From contig NC_081408.1 of the NCBI RefSeq assembly GCF_030272615.1, positions 67,373,546 to 67,437,545 of the forward strand: a stretch of 64,000 nucleotides of DNA, written 5' to 3'. Below are positions 46,835 through 57,940 of the stretch, in pieces. Under the pieces are notes generated by a model, which was given only the letters and a program-made list of their open reading frames with translations, searched no databases and was not told the DNA's origin. Each line of letters begins with the position of its first letter. Position 1 is the stretch's first letter. Source of the DNA: Cryptomeria japonica. Taxonomy: Eukaryota; Streptophyta; Pinopsida; Cupressales; Cupressaceae. The position numbers and the translations under genes were made by a program.

Positions 46835-47231
46835 TAAACAACCAGTGCTTGCATTATCTGGAAATCCTAAAAATACAAAAAATCTTAAAAATGCTACTCC
46901 AAATGCTAACACATATGCACAAAACACTGATCAAGGACAACTCAATACAAACAACACCAATGATACTCAGAGCAAAAACATGAATCCAGGACCTAACAAC
47001 AATTCACGCAACATGAACAATTTTCAAAAGCGTATCTTCACACCACTGCGACAATCATTAGAATCAGCATTTAGAGAACTTTTGGCAGACAAGATTCTTT
47101 CTTTGACTCCAATCAACAACTATGAACCCCCAATCAAACCACCTTGGTGGAATGATTCGTACTATTGTGATTTCCATCGCAATAAGGGTCATAGAACAAA
47201 CGAGTGCATGAGATTGAAACACATAGTGTAG

Positions 47232-48050
47232 GACATGATTGATCGAGGTGACTTAACGGTCGATGGTCTCAAAATAAATGGTGATCACAGAGCCTTTAAA
47301 AATCCTCTCCCAAATTACAACAAAGATGGAGCATCAACTTCGGATGATACATGCGGCACTCGTATTAATCACATCTACAACAGCACCATCAACCACATAT
47401 CAACTAAAGATCGTCAAGTCAATGTCATCACCATTTGAGATTGGCATGATCATGAATCAGTCAATGTCACAACCCGAACTCAAAAATATGTCTTGAAAGG
47501 ACATACTGCACCTACAATTACCACACCAAAAATCCAATATGACTTGGTCAACCAACTACGCAAGACTCCAGCTTAGATATCTATCTTAGAATTATTGAAA
47601 CTATCACCAAGGCACAAAGACATATTAGAGCAAGCACTATTGGAAACAAATGTAACTCAAAATATGGATACAGACAGATTTCAAGCCATGGTTGCCCATA
47701 TGACTGGACCTCATAACCTCACCTTCTCAGAGAATGATAATACTTCCTTGAGTCATCCACATAATACTCCTCTCCATATTGAAGTCATTGTTTGCAAACA
47801 CCGAGTAAAGAGAGTCTTAATAGATGGAGGAGCCGGACTTAATATATATACTTTAAAGCTTATCCATGCATTAGGCTTCTCAGAAGAATCTATTGATCCC
47901 TGTAAGAAGATTACCATAAAAGCATATGATGATGACAAAAGGTCCTCTAAAGGAACAGTGATATTGCCTATTCAAGTAGGACCAGTACAAAAGGATACTA
48001 TCTGTCAAGTCTTAGACATAGATCTAACCTACAATATTTTGTTAGGATGA
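47232..48050 (+). pseudogene. Gypsy I aspartic protease
   Basis: The frame runs on from gag through TAG (47229), TGA (47436) and TAG (47574) stops to the protease at 47595-48050. Seen: VIVCKHRVKRVLIDGGAGLN with the catalytic Asp in DGGA (about 47823), the form common in plant Tat elements, then ICQVLDIDLTYNILLG. A TGA follows at the Arg position of the usual ILLGRPW. The protease would release Gag and Pol products. Confidence 0.85.
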
Positions 48051-48850
48051 CCCTAGATACATGAAATGCAAGCAGTACCTTCTACATATCACCAGTGTGT
48101 CAAGTTTCCTTATGATGGACAAGAAATATCCATATCTGCTGATCACAATCCGTTTCAACATTGCAATGCAATGGGGGCAGCCTAGGACAGTTTGGTTCCT
48201 CATAATAGAGAAAAGTATAAATTTTCAACATCAGATCCACAAACAGCCAAATCCAACTCCTTATGGGGAGACTTCAAACGGAAAATGCAAATCAAAGACC
48301 AAGGTATGGGAGAATACTCTTTGGAGCCTTTATGTTTGGCTAAATTGCCAACATCACCTAGATCGCATGGTTTACCTACTACATCAACACATTTGGTTAC
48401 TCAGCCCATCACCAAATTTGATGGTACTTTCATTCAACTAGGCACCCTCGCACATGAATCAGAAGATAAGGATATTCTTAGCTGGTTATACAAAGATGAG
48501 GAAGAAGACCATAGAGCAGCCACTCTAGACATTGTTCTACCAACACACTTGTATGGAAAAGGCTACTTAATCATGAAGCAAATGGGATATGGCAGTAAAG
48601 GACCTATTAGAAAATGCAAAGAAGGAGTCACTGAACCTATAGATCTTCCTTCACAACCTGGCAGAAACAAAGCAGGATTGGGTTCCAAACTCATGTTCCT
48701 ATTGAAACAGCCACCACACCTACCTACCAAACCTCAATGGAAAGTAAAGACGAAGTACAAAGAAGATCCTGGCAGGAAGCACTCTTTGAATCAACAGAAA
48801 CAATCTGCAAGGCACGAGAACGTCAAGATCAGAAGTTGCATCAGGAAAAG
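48051..48850 (+). pseudogene. Gypsy I protease-RT linker with G-patch
   Basis: In the same frame, 48192-48690 reads LGTLAHESEDKDILSWLYKD and then GKGYLIMKQMGYGSKGP and PGRNKAGLG (about 48555-48690), a glycine pattern matching a G-patch (G..I..K.GY..G........GLG). G-patch domains bind RNA or helicases and occur after protease in some retroelements. A frameshift lies just after GLG, near 48685; the next frame reads THVPIETATTPTYQTSMESK. Confidence 0.7.
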
Positions 48851-49990
48851 CTTCTAAGTCATAAGAAGGCCCTATCTGCAGCATTAGCTCATATTTAGAC
48901 ACCAATATTTCAATAACAAATCATGTCATCTCCAGATACCATTATTCCTCCCTGAGGAAGTACAGTCTATGAACAAATCCAGCAAGTAGAAGATGGATCT
49001 GACACAGAATCAACAAAAACCATCAAAATGGTATCCATCATCAGAGATTTTTTTTCACCGTATAACATACCAGTTTACAGCATAGATAGAATTTGGGATG
49101 ATGCCTATGAGACCGATTCTAATGAATATGAATTGGGTACCTGCTCTAATGCTACTATAGATATCCCTAGTGATAGTGATTCTATATCTATCTCCCAAGA
49201 AGAACATACCATAGAAAATAGATCTCTTGAATTTGGACCGTAGAATATCTATGACGTTGAGGAAAGCGAACAGGAACATTATGAACAAGTATATGTAGAG
49301 GATAATACCATCGAAGACCTTGACGAAATCCTGAACTTTTTCAAAACCAAGAACAATCACGATGAAAACTCTATCCTAACACTCACAGTAGCCAAACTTA
49401 ATCCACCTAATGATTCCTTACCACTTGTCTTTCCTGACCTCATCGATTGGGATGAACCTAAAATCCATGATATACCAATTTTCCCAAATGATGAATCTAT
49501 TATCCATTACCTATGTACCATAAATCTGGAAATAGGCTCTACTAGTGAACACAATAATGATGTCTATCAACCAGGGAGTGCCAAGTCTCTCAGTCGCAAA
49601 AATGAACTACATAAAGGATCTAATGCTGAAAACCAGTCAATGGCAGTTCTAGATCACAAAAAAGTAAAAATAAAGGACGCATCTGAGGGTGAAAACCTTT
49701 TTAAGGCACCTAATGATGGGAGACTTGACACTCTTCCTGAGCACTTTCATGAGCGATCACCCATATTGATTGAGCCCACTCAATCAATCAACATTGGCAC
49801 CACAGAAGCAGTTAAGAACCTACACCTTGCAGAATCTCTGACAGAGGCAGAAAGATCAACATTCATCATCTTCTTCAAAGAACAGCAAATTAACTTTGCT
49901 TGGTCATTTGCTGATATGCCTGGAGTGGATCCACAATTAATCATGCATCACTTGTCCATCTCTTCAGGAGTTAAACTAGTAAAGAAAAAG
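48851..49990 (+). pseudogene. Gypsy I acidic spacer before RT
   Basis: One frame (coordinate phase of the RT) stays readable with stops at 48897, 48953, 49241 and 49994. It is acidic and Ser/Asp/Glu-rich (DDAYETDSNEYELGT, SDSDSISISQEEH) and ends with EQQINFAWSFADMPGVDPQL, the conserved segment just upstream of RT in Tat elements. Confidence 0.8.
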
Positions 49991-50830
49991 CTATGAAAGA
50001 TGAATCCATAGGTGGCACTCATGGTCCAAACTGAACTAAAGAAACTATTAGATGTCAGATTCATCCGACCCATTGACTATGCAGAATGGATTTCCAACAT
50101 CATTCCAGTATCAAAACCAGATGGTAGTATCAGAATATGCACTGACTTCACAAACGTCAATAAAGCTTGTCCAAAGGATGACTTTCCTTTGCCCAGTATC
50201 GACGTCATTGTATATCTCATAGCAGGCCATGCAATGCTCTCACTAATGGATGGTTTCTCAGGTTATAATCAAATCAAAATAGCTCCTAAAGATCAAGATA
50301 GAACTGCATTCACTTGTCCTTGGGGAACATACTGTTCGAATGTTATGCCTTTCGGCTTAAAGAATGTTAGGGCTAGTTATCAAAGAGCAATGACCACAAT
50401 ATTCTATGACATGATGCACACATTTATGGAAGACTATGTGGATGACTTACTAGCTAAATCCTTCACCAGAGAAGAACATCTTGGTATCCTAACAAAAATA
50501 TTTGATCGATTGGAGAAATTCTAAGTCAGGCTCAACCCTAAGAAGTGTGTCTTTGGGGTTACATCAGGAAAGTTACTAGGCTACATAGTCTCAGCTAAAG
50601 GTATTGAAGTAGATCTAGCAAAGGTACAAGCCATCATGGACATGGCACCACCAAAGAATATCAGTCAACTCAGATCTCTCCAAGGATGACTTCAATCAAT
50701 CAGGCGATTCATCACTCAGCTAGTAGATAAAATTCTACCATTTAACCATTTACTACACAAAAATGTACCCTTCAAATGGGAGGCCAAGAGTGCAGAATCT
50801 TTTTACCAAATTAAATAGTACCTGATGAAT
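49991..50830 (+). pseudogene. Gypsy I reverse transcriptase
   Basis: 50012-50524 reads ELKKLLDVRFIRPIDYAEWI, VSKPDGSIRICTDFTNVNKA, CPKDDFPLPSIDVIV, LMDGFSGYNQIKIAPKDQDR, VMPFGLKNVRASYQRAM and the catalytic box MEDYVDDLLAKS (YVDD at about 50434). TAA (50522), TGA (50687) and TAG (50817) interrupt the thumb/connection region LNPKKCVFGVTSGKLLGYIV. Catalytic residues are intact. Confidence 0.93.
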
Positions 50831-51235
50831 CCACCAATTTTGGTACCACCAGTCATAGGAAAGCCTCTTATTTTATATATCTCAACAACAGATATATCAC
50901 TGGGGGCATTATTGGCACAAGAAGATCAATAAGGAAAGAAACATGCCATATATTACATTAGTAGAACATTGAATGGCTATGAACTCAACTATACATTCAT
51001 TGAGAAGGCTTGCCTAATAGTGGTCTTTGCATCTCAGAAGTTCCGACATTATATGCTAGCACACACCATCAAGCTAGTTGCAAAAATTGATCCTCTCAAA
51101 TATCTACTTGCCAAGGCAGCTCTTATAGGTCAATTGGCTAAATGGGTCATGATTCTCAGTGAATTTGACATCCAATACATAGAAAGATGCACCATCAAAG
51201 GACAAGCAATTGCAGATCAGTTGGCCGAGGCACTG
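50831..51235 (+). pseudogene. Gypsy I RNase H (first, gypsy-type)
   Basis: Reads PPVIGKPLILYISTTDISLG, ALLAQEDQ-stop-GKKHAIYYIS, NYTFIEKACLIVVFASQKFR, HYMLAHTIKLVAKIDPLKYL and IKGQAIADQLAEALLPGKH. It contains one TAA. The first Asp of the usual LYLAVSDxAxG motif is present only in the altered form STTDISLG. Confidence 0.88.
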
Positions 51236-51640
51236 TTACCAGGAAAACACACCATGGAGATTGAATTTCTAGACAGGGATGTTCTTACTCTTTCTACTAA
51301 ACAATGGACCCTGTACTTTGATGGATCCTATACACAACATGGTTCGGGTGCTGGCATTCTATTCATCACTCCTGAAGGACACACTATACCAAGATCATAC
51401 AGACTTATGTTTCCATGCACCAATAATGTGGCTGAATATGAGGCACTAGTCATAGGCATCAAAATGGTCGTAGAATGGAAAATCACAGAGTTACAAGTCT
51501 ATGGGGACTCGCAACTAGTCGTCCATCAAATCAACAATGACTATCAGACAAAGGATGACAAGCTACTACCTTACAAGTGAATGGTGGATGACTTCAAATA
51601 GTATTTTGTACACATCACCTTCGAGCAAATACCAAGGTTG
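51236..51640 (+). pseudogene. Gypsy I second (archaeal-type) RNase H
   Basis: Reads KQWTLYFDGSYTQHGSGAGI, NNVAEYEALVIGIKMVVEWK and QVYGDSQLVVHQINNDYQTK, with the three acidic catalytic positions (D in FDGS, E in AEYEAL, D in YGDSQ). A second RNase H of this kind is the defining trait of the Tat lineage. TGA (51578) and TAG (51599) interrupt PYKRMVDDFKQYF. Confidence 0.9.
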
Positions 51641-53002
51641 AACAACAAAGCAACCGATGCAATGGCTACTATCGCTTCATTACTACAAATTCCAGAGCAA
51701 CAGAGTCATTACGAGTTCCTGGTAGAGCAACTATTCTCCCCCACCTATGACCATTCTGAATCCCGGGTTATATATGCCTTGACTGGTTCAGATTCTCCGT
51801 TATATGGGCCCATATACGACTACCTCAAACACAATATCTTACCCATTGACTAATCCCGTAACCAGAAATGTAACTTTATCTGACAAGCTGCCCCTTACAC
51901 CCTTACCGCTGATACTTTGTATCGTCGAGGTCTCAATGGTACTCTTCTTCGTTGTCTTGATCGTAATGATTTCGATTCTACTTTACACGAGCTTCATGAA
52001 GGTATTTGCGGCACACATTCAAGTGGCACTACTCTTGCTAAAAAGCTTCTAAGGATGGGATACTACTGGCCTACAATGCAGAAAGACTCATATCACTTCA
52101 CAAAGAAATGTCCTAAATGCGAGATCCATGGCAACCTGATACATGCACCAGCATAGGAATTACAACCATTTACCACTTCTTGGCCCTTTTGTCAGTGGGG
52201 ACTAGACTTAGTAGGCAAAATTCATCCTTCATCTTCAAATGGACACAAGTTCATTATAATTGCAATAGAGTACTTTACCAAATGGATCGAAGCAATTCCC
52301 ATGACCATAGTGACTAAGAAACAAATTGCCTCTTTTATCCTCAATTATCTGATCTACAGATATGGTATTCCAAGCTAAATCATCACAAATAATGGATGAC
52401 TTTCAAAAACCAAGATGTACAGGAACTATGTGAAAACTTCAAAATCCAACATAGGTTCTCTACACCATATTACCCACAGGGCAATGGTCAAGCAGAGGCA
52501 TCTAACAAAACAATACTGAAAATCCTCAAGAAAATAGTAAATGACGCAGGCAAAGATTGGCATGTACAACTCAATCCAGCACTTTGGGCATATAGAACCA
52601 GCATCTGCACACCTACAGGAGCAACACCATACTCATTGGTATATGGATCAGAAGCCATTTTACCCCTGGAGGTAGAAATCCCATCTCTCAGAGTCTCTTT
52701 AAAAGGCTTAATCCCAGATAAAGAGTATCGAGTTAACCGACTGCAAGGACTTGAACTCTTAGATGAAACACGTCAACATGCTTACACTCATCTCAAAGTA
52801 TATCAACAATGCATGTGCAGGAGCTACAATCACAAGGTCATTCCTCGCAACTTCAAGGTTGGTGACCTAGAACCTAACTAGTTGGGTACCTATGTCATCA
52901 TATCTGTTTATGGATCAGGTGCCTATCAGCTAACAAATTCTGAAGGAGATGTGCTTGACGAACCAACTAATAGCATTCATCTGAAAAGGTACTACACTTA
53001 AA
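51641..53002 (+). pseudogene. Gypsy I integrase
   Basis: The HHCC zinc finger is at 51970-52135 (LHELHEGICGTHSSGTT, GYYWPTMQKD, KKCPKCEIHGN). The core begins WPFCQWGLDLVGKIHPSSSN (first Asp). The second catalytic Asp box reads ITNNG instead of ITDNG near 52385, a D-to-N change. A one-base frameshift at about 52396 follows, then FSTPYYPQGNGQAEASNKTI with the catalytic Glu, and the C-terminal PTGATPYSLVYGSEAILPLE and NSIHLKRYY. Stops TAA/TGA/TAG occur at 51851, 51881 and 52154. Confidence 0.92.
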
Positions 53003-54327
53003 TGGCCTAGTGCACGGAAAAAGCCAAAATAAGCAAAAAAAAAATCAAAAAAATCCAGAAAAACAAACAAAAACAAAGTACAATAAAAACAAATGGTGAA
53101 AACCTGGTAAATAGGCGCTATTGTGAAAGAATGGCTCCTCCATCTATCTCCATACCATGTTATCCATACAAACACTATCGACCATCGCCCGACACTTAAC
53201 ACATTTCCATTCAGGACATACTTAGCATAGTCACTATCCTGATTTGTTTATATATATCCTCTTACTATATCCCACCATGGCTTGGAAATCACTGTACATA
53301 TTCACATCAAGAGACACACTTAGCTAGGGGCATTCCAATCATCTCAATATTGTCAACATTCAAAACATCAAGACTAGATGCAAAACTAAAAAACATGACA
53401 TCCAATAAACCACAAAAAACCAAAAAACTACGCTTCATCGCCAAAAACAAAACAAAACACAAAAAGACCAAGAATGGATGATTTTCTGAAGTACTAAATG
53501 TTGCACTATAGCATAAAATCTTAACTAGTTTTGCATTTTGAACTTTTTGAATTATTGGATTCTCTTCCTTGTCTCACTAAATGCTTCACAGCTAGAGTTT
53601 AAGGGGAACTTCCAATATTTTCATACTCTTCTGTATGGGAGGTGATCACTTGTACTGTATGAATACATGCCTTGGGACGTGATACATCGAATATCACTAA
53701 AGGCTTGATTCCACTTCACACATACAAATGATTTAATCTTGTTTGTTTACGCAATACACACTTAGGTCATCCTGGTTCAATTATACCTTGATGCTTGTGC
53801 TATCTTGCAAAATCAAATATCATGTAAATTTTTCTCAGGTCATTATGGTTCAATTATACTATTATGCTTGTATAAATTTTCAACATATCCTAAACAAATC
53901 AATGCTCAATGATGAAACCTACAAAGAAAGCAAATAACATATGGTTATATCGGATGGCAAATATAGAATGAGGGATGCTCCAAAAACAATTAGTTGCATA
54001 CCATTTTACAAGTAGTTACATATCATTTAACATCGTTGCATATCATTTTAACATCATTTACATATCAAGATCCATTTAGTTGCATACATCTCATAGCATA
54101 TAAAAGCATACATCCTGCATCATACATTACATCATATATTTAAGCATTGCATCATCACATAAAATAACCCACATAACATGCATCCATCTAAAAACATCAC
54201 ATGATAAAAAATGGTGCCATCTATATATATATATCTCAAAATGATCAAAATCTACAAAATGTGTCCAAACACTGTGTCCAGTACAAAGAATAACAAATGC
54301 TCAAAAAAACAACAGAGACCATGTCTC
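53003..54327 (+). other. Gypsy I 3' region before the antisense ORF
   Basis: No coding sequence. It holds an A-rich stretch (53030-53095), a partial tandem duplication near 53763-53888, and CATATCATTT-type low-complexity repeats (53990-54190). 53475-53520 recurs in diverged form at 58011-58056. Confidence 0.6.
53763..53888. repeat. Diverged tandem duplication
   Basis: TAGGTCATCCTGGTTCAATT and CAGGTCATTATGGTTCAATT begin two copies about 76 bp apart. Confidence 0.7.
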
Positions 54328-56253
54328 TCAAGTATGACTATCCCCTGACGGAGATGGTCTCGCTCCAGATGCTCCCGCCCCTGGATCTCCAAGAGGGTCC
54401 TGTCTTGGTGGCCCCGTCACACCTCGGCTCTCAGATCGTGACCCAGTGGCTCGAGATCAACTAGATCTCGACTGAGCAAAACTCTCAACTCGCCGATCCC
54501 TGGGTACTATAGCCTCATAATGCCACCTATAATACTCTACCTCCTGTGCTCTCAGTGCCAACTCTCTTAGGATGTCTCTCATCGAACCACCTGCCGCTGC
54601 TCTCTGCATGCTCACCACCACCTCCTTTGCTCACCCCCTCCGCTCTATCTTGGTATCTCGCTCAGTAGTCAACTGAGAAATCTATCGCTGATAGGTCAAA
54701 ATCTGTGCCTGCAGCTGCTGCACAGTAATCTGCAAGGTCTGTATCTATGCATCCTCCATATGACCTGGAACTTGAACTCACAGCGGTACTTGTGCTAGAG
54801 GAACCCCTCCCACTTGGCCTGTCCTTGGTACTGGAGGTGGGAGTACATCCGTCCTCCTCTTTTGTGCTGGTCGACTAGGCTCCTCCTCAACACCCACTGC
54901 AGCTAGCACCTCCCCCACTCTCCCCTCTCTACCGGCTCTGATAGCCAATCCACCTCTCCCCCTGTCTATCCTCCCCTGCCGCACTACTCTCTCTACACCT
55001 CTATCTCCCCGCCTCCCTCTAACTCCTCTCCCTCATCCTCCTCCTCCATCCTCCCCATCATCTCCATCATCTCGCCCGTCTCCCTCCTCCTCATCTGAAT
55101 CAAATGTTAGTCTCATCTCCTCACGATCGGATATCCTGGCCACCGCCCATGCAGCAAACAATCGAGCAAACTCATCTGTCATCCCCGCATCCTGGATCTC
55201 TGGGGCATAATCCCAGATCTGCCTGACCAACCCCACAAACTCCTCCACCGCCATAGCACTATCAATAGTCGACCCCCAATCGGCCACATCCTGCTACCAC
55301 CGTGCATAAAGGCACGCTCCCTAAGGAATACCCTACTGGCGCCCGAACTGCCTCAAAACTTGGGTCACCACAAATCGCTCAATCACGAATGGGGTCCTCC
55401 CAATTAGGTACCTAGTCATGAATACAAAGGGCATCTCCAGCCCATCCTCAGCCCACACCTCACATCCTGTGTACGGTCGTCAGGTGATCGTATCTATGTC
55501 ATCAAAAACCCTCTTCCAATGCTCTAGTTTGTCCAGCTTACTCTAGACAACTAGACCTTTGTATCTGTAGGCATATGCTGCACCTATGGGCCTATCCCTG
55601 TCTGCTAATGGCCTCGCTACTGGAATATGCTCCCAGCACCATACCTGTAACAATGTCATGCCAGCTAACAAATTGCCGTAACTGGGGTATACTACCTCAC
55701 GTAGACTCCTGTATAGATGAGCCAACATAGTTGACCCCCATGCAAACCTCCAACCCTGAGTGACCATCTCCTCCTAAACTAGCCCCCATCCCACCGAGAA
55801 TCCCTTTGACCTGTGATCAGGACAAAGGAATCCCCCAATGAACCTTGCTAGAACAGATGGCAGTGGTGCATAATCTAAATCCAAAAACTCCTGCCATGGA
55901 ATCTCATAGCCACAGACAGTATCATCATGAAAAATATGGCACAGTGCCTCTATGCCACTCTCCTCTGACTACTCATAGGGTAGTAGTACCCCTACTACAG
56001 GGATACACAGGATCCTGTAATAGTCCTTAGGTGTGACTGTCATCTCTCTAGTGGCAAAATGGAAGGTGTTCATATCACTGTGCCACCTCTCTGCCAAAGC
56101 TGTCAGTAACCCTCGGTTCATAGTGAACCAAGACATATCCAGGAGAGAGGTCAATCCACATCTCTCGATAATGTCCAGGTCGGCCTGCGACAACCGCGGT
56201 ATCAATGTCCAGGGTCTGCGAAATTTCTCCCTCGATTGTACCATGCCCAATCG
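54328..56253 (-). pseudogene. Antisense plant-mobile-domain (PMD) protein gene
   Basis: One minus-strand frame of 642 codons runs from 56253 to a TGA at 54330-54328, broken by 12 stops (8 TAG, 4 TGA, no TAA). The N-terminal half reads a plant mobile domain (aminotransferase-like, Pfam PF10536): REKFRRPWTLIPRLSQADLD, IIERCGLTSLLDM, FHFATREMTVTPKDYYRI and LAHLYRSLREVVYPSYGNLL. Then come an acidic run (DSDEEEGDGRDDGDDGEDG), an Arg/Gly-rich stretch (RGVRGRRGDRG), a possible coiled coil (IQTLQITVQQLQAQI) and a Ser/Pro/Gly tail. It lies opposite to gag-pol between integrase and the 3' LTR. PMD proteins in plants act in gene silencing and genome stability; the role inside the element is unknown. A CGA-start exon after an AG acceptor at 56254-56255 is proposed. 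Confidence 0.82.
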
Positions 56254-56388
56254 CTCTTGTCAACAAACAAAACAAATCCAATATCAGTTTCCACATCAAA
56301 ACAAAGATATCAAAATCAAACTTACATCAACAACATGAAACAATTTTCTCATCTACATCAAAGTTCAAAATCCTATCATTTCATATCA

Positions 56389-56560
56389 ACTTGTAAAACA
56401 ACTCAAGTTCTCAAAAACCATATCAAAACTTGTAACACAACTCAAGTCTCCACAATCACATAAACTTGTAAAACAACTCAAGTTTCTCACCCATATCAGT
56501 TTGTAAAACAACTCAAGTTTCCAACCCATATCAGCTTGTAACACAACTCAGGCTTCACAC
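56389..56560. repeat. Five 35-39 bp tandem repeats
   Basis: Core ACTTGTAAAACAACTCAAG at 56389, 56428, 56464, 56499 and 56534, separated by variable pyrimidine-rich spacers. It lies in the proposed intron just upstream of the antisense PMD exon. Confidence 0.9.
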
Positions 56561-56750
56561 ATTGAACTTAACACAGAACACACAAACAACTCATATTTTG
56601 ATTAAAACATCACATTGATATCTATACATAACTTGGAAAATCGCAAATCACAACAAGTTATATCAACACTCATTTGGACAAAAACATGAAATCATGACAG
56701 ACAGACCAAAACAAATTTTCAACTTGGCTCATTTTGAAAACTCTTCCAGA

Positions 56751-57080
56751 TGCACTAAAATAGATAACCAATGCGCTAAAACCATCCCACACGTTAGGCT
56801 GTCTTTCCTATGTGCTAATCTATTTGCCCTATGCGCTAGACTGACTCTACGTGCTAATTTTCTCCCCCCATGCACTACCTAACCCACCCCATGCGCTAGA
56901 CTCTGTCTACACACTAATGTACACCTCCTAGGCGCTACCCGTTTGACCCTATGCATTAGGTTAGTCCTACGCGCTAAACCCCCTTACCTATACGAACCCC
57001 TGTGACCCCTATGTGCTAGGTCACACCTACGCACTAACCTATTGACTGGATGCGCTACCCAACACTTTCCATGCACTATT
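56751..57080 (-). repeat. GCGCTA array 1 (20-bp rhythm)
   Basis: Seventeen units with the core TGCGCTA or close variants (TGCACTA, CGTGCTA, CGCGCTA), mean spacing 20 bp. On the minus strand every core falls in one frame as [LV]-A-[HR] or a variant, spaced 7, 7, 6 codons repeatedly (60-bp higher-order unit), with only two stops. The plus strand is also largely open, so coding is not proven. Confidence 0.9.
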
Positions 57081-57088
57081 CTACCTAT

Positions 57089-57479
57089 ATATGGATAAAA
57101 GCTTCCCAATCTGGAAACTTGATTTGACAATTTGAAAATTTTAACAAGTGTTTTTGAGATAAAAATCCGTAGGATGGTAAAAGATTCTGTTGATACTAAT
57201 GATGAAATTTTTGGATTATGATAGGAGAGACGTCCTCTATTGTGCGATTTGTTTAGGATTTTGACAACTTTTGTTTTGACACAAATTGAGCTCAAGAAAT
57301 AGTTTTAGTGGTTTGTTTGTCACTCTGGTTTGATGAAAAATGGTTTTTGATGAAAAAGGCTTATAAAAATGTTTTTGAAATTTTCAAAATTTTTCCGGTG
57401 GGCTCTCTATTTTTCTGTTTTAGATCACGCGCTAGAACAGAGTCTATATGTGCTACTGAAATTACTCGATGCACTAAAA
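57089..57479 (-). repeat. Right arm of the long inverted repeat
   Basis: Reverse-complement copy of the element's 5' leader (44687-45059), including the leader's own TAGTGCAT units. It lies upstream of array 1 in the antisense direction, like a leader for an antisense transcript. Confidence 0.9.
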
Positions 57480-57940
57480 TAATAACCACACGCACTAGGT
57501 TGTCCCCAGACACGCGCTAAACTTTGGACTTTTGGAAAATTGTTGTCTAACTATTGAAAAAGTTATGCGCTATCTTGGAAATGTCACACGCTAACTGTTT
57601 GATTGTATGCGCTAATTTTTGGTTTCTACACGCTAAGCTGTTGTTTCCACGTGCTAAAGTTTGGACTGTTTAAAAATTGTTGTCTAACTGTTGAAAAAGC
57701 TATGCGCTACCCTGGGCCTGTGAAGCACTAACTGTTTGACTTTATGCGCTAATGTTTGGTTCCTACGTGCTAAGATGTTGTTTCCACGCGCTAGACTATT
57801 TTTCGGATGCGCTAAAGGACTTTACACTATTTTGCCTTAAGATGAAAACGTTACTGTTTTGAACCAACACACTAACTTGAAGTTTGGATGCGCTAACAGA
57901 AGTATTCCATGTGCTAAGAGATTGCTCTGATGCGCTAAAC
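57429..57940 (-). repeat. GCGCTA array 2 (21-bp rhythm)
   Basis: About twenty units; runs such as 57724, 57745, 57766, 57787 and 57808 are exactly 21 bp apart. A higher-order copy of 137 bp is seen (57513-57649 and 57650-57786), both copies sharing the non-core filler TTGTTGTCTAACT and its frame break. Minus-strand reading gives LAHQSNL, LAHGILL and LAHPNF in succession. Confidence 0.9.

Larger units (their letters stand above)
45472..47231 (+). pseudogene. Gypsy I gag
   Basis: Two starts are possible, 45472 and 45574; the second (MPGTRSQRDKQ) looks like a Tat-type Gag start. Order: basic start, a pentapeptide repeat (HIPEQ), QMQMLQRQIQDMQQG coiled-coil-like segment, then the Retrotrans_gag domain (VPKFDKYDGKSDPQDHV, LGGQTMEWLSKISPLVRSFD, NKFITHYSYK). 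At the end is a CCHC-like knuckle YCDFHRNKGHRTNECMRLK (about 47162-47218). Stops TGA (46258), TGA (46528) and TAA (46774) interrupt it. A 17-bp tandem duplication at 46801-46834 shifts the frame. Gag forms the particle that packages element RNA. Confidence 0.9.

Noticed and set aside
56694-56882. Plus-strand ORF over array 1
   Set aside because: It is open because the repeated core has no stop in that frame. The antisense frame shows the regular 7-7-6 order and matches the direction of the PMD gene, so the plus reading is treated as a shadow.
56751-57940. CRISPR-like array (short repeat, regular spacing)
   Set aside because: The core is only 7 bp and degenerate, spacing is 20-21 bp, and the host is a plant retrotransposon.
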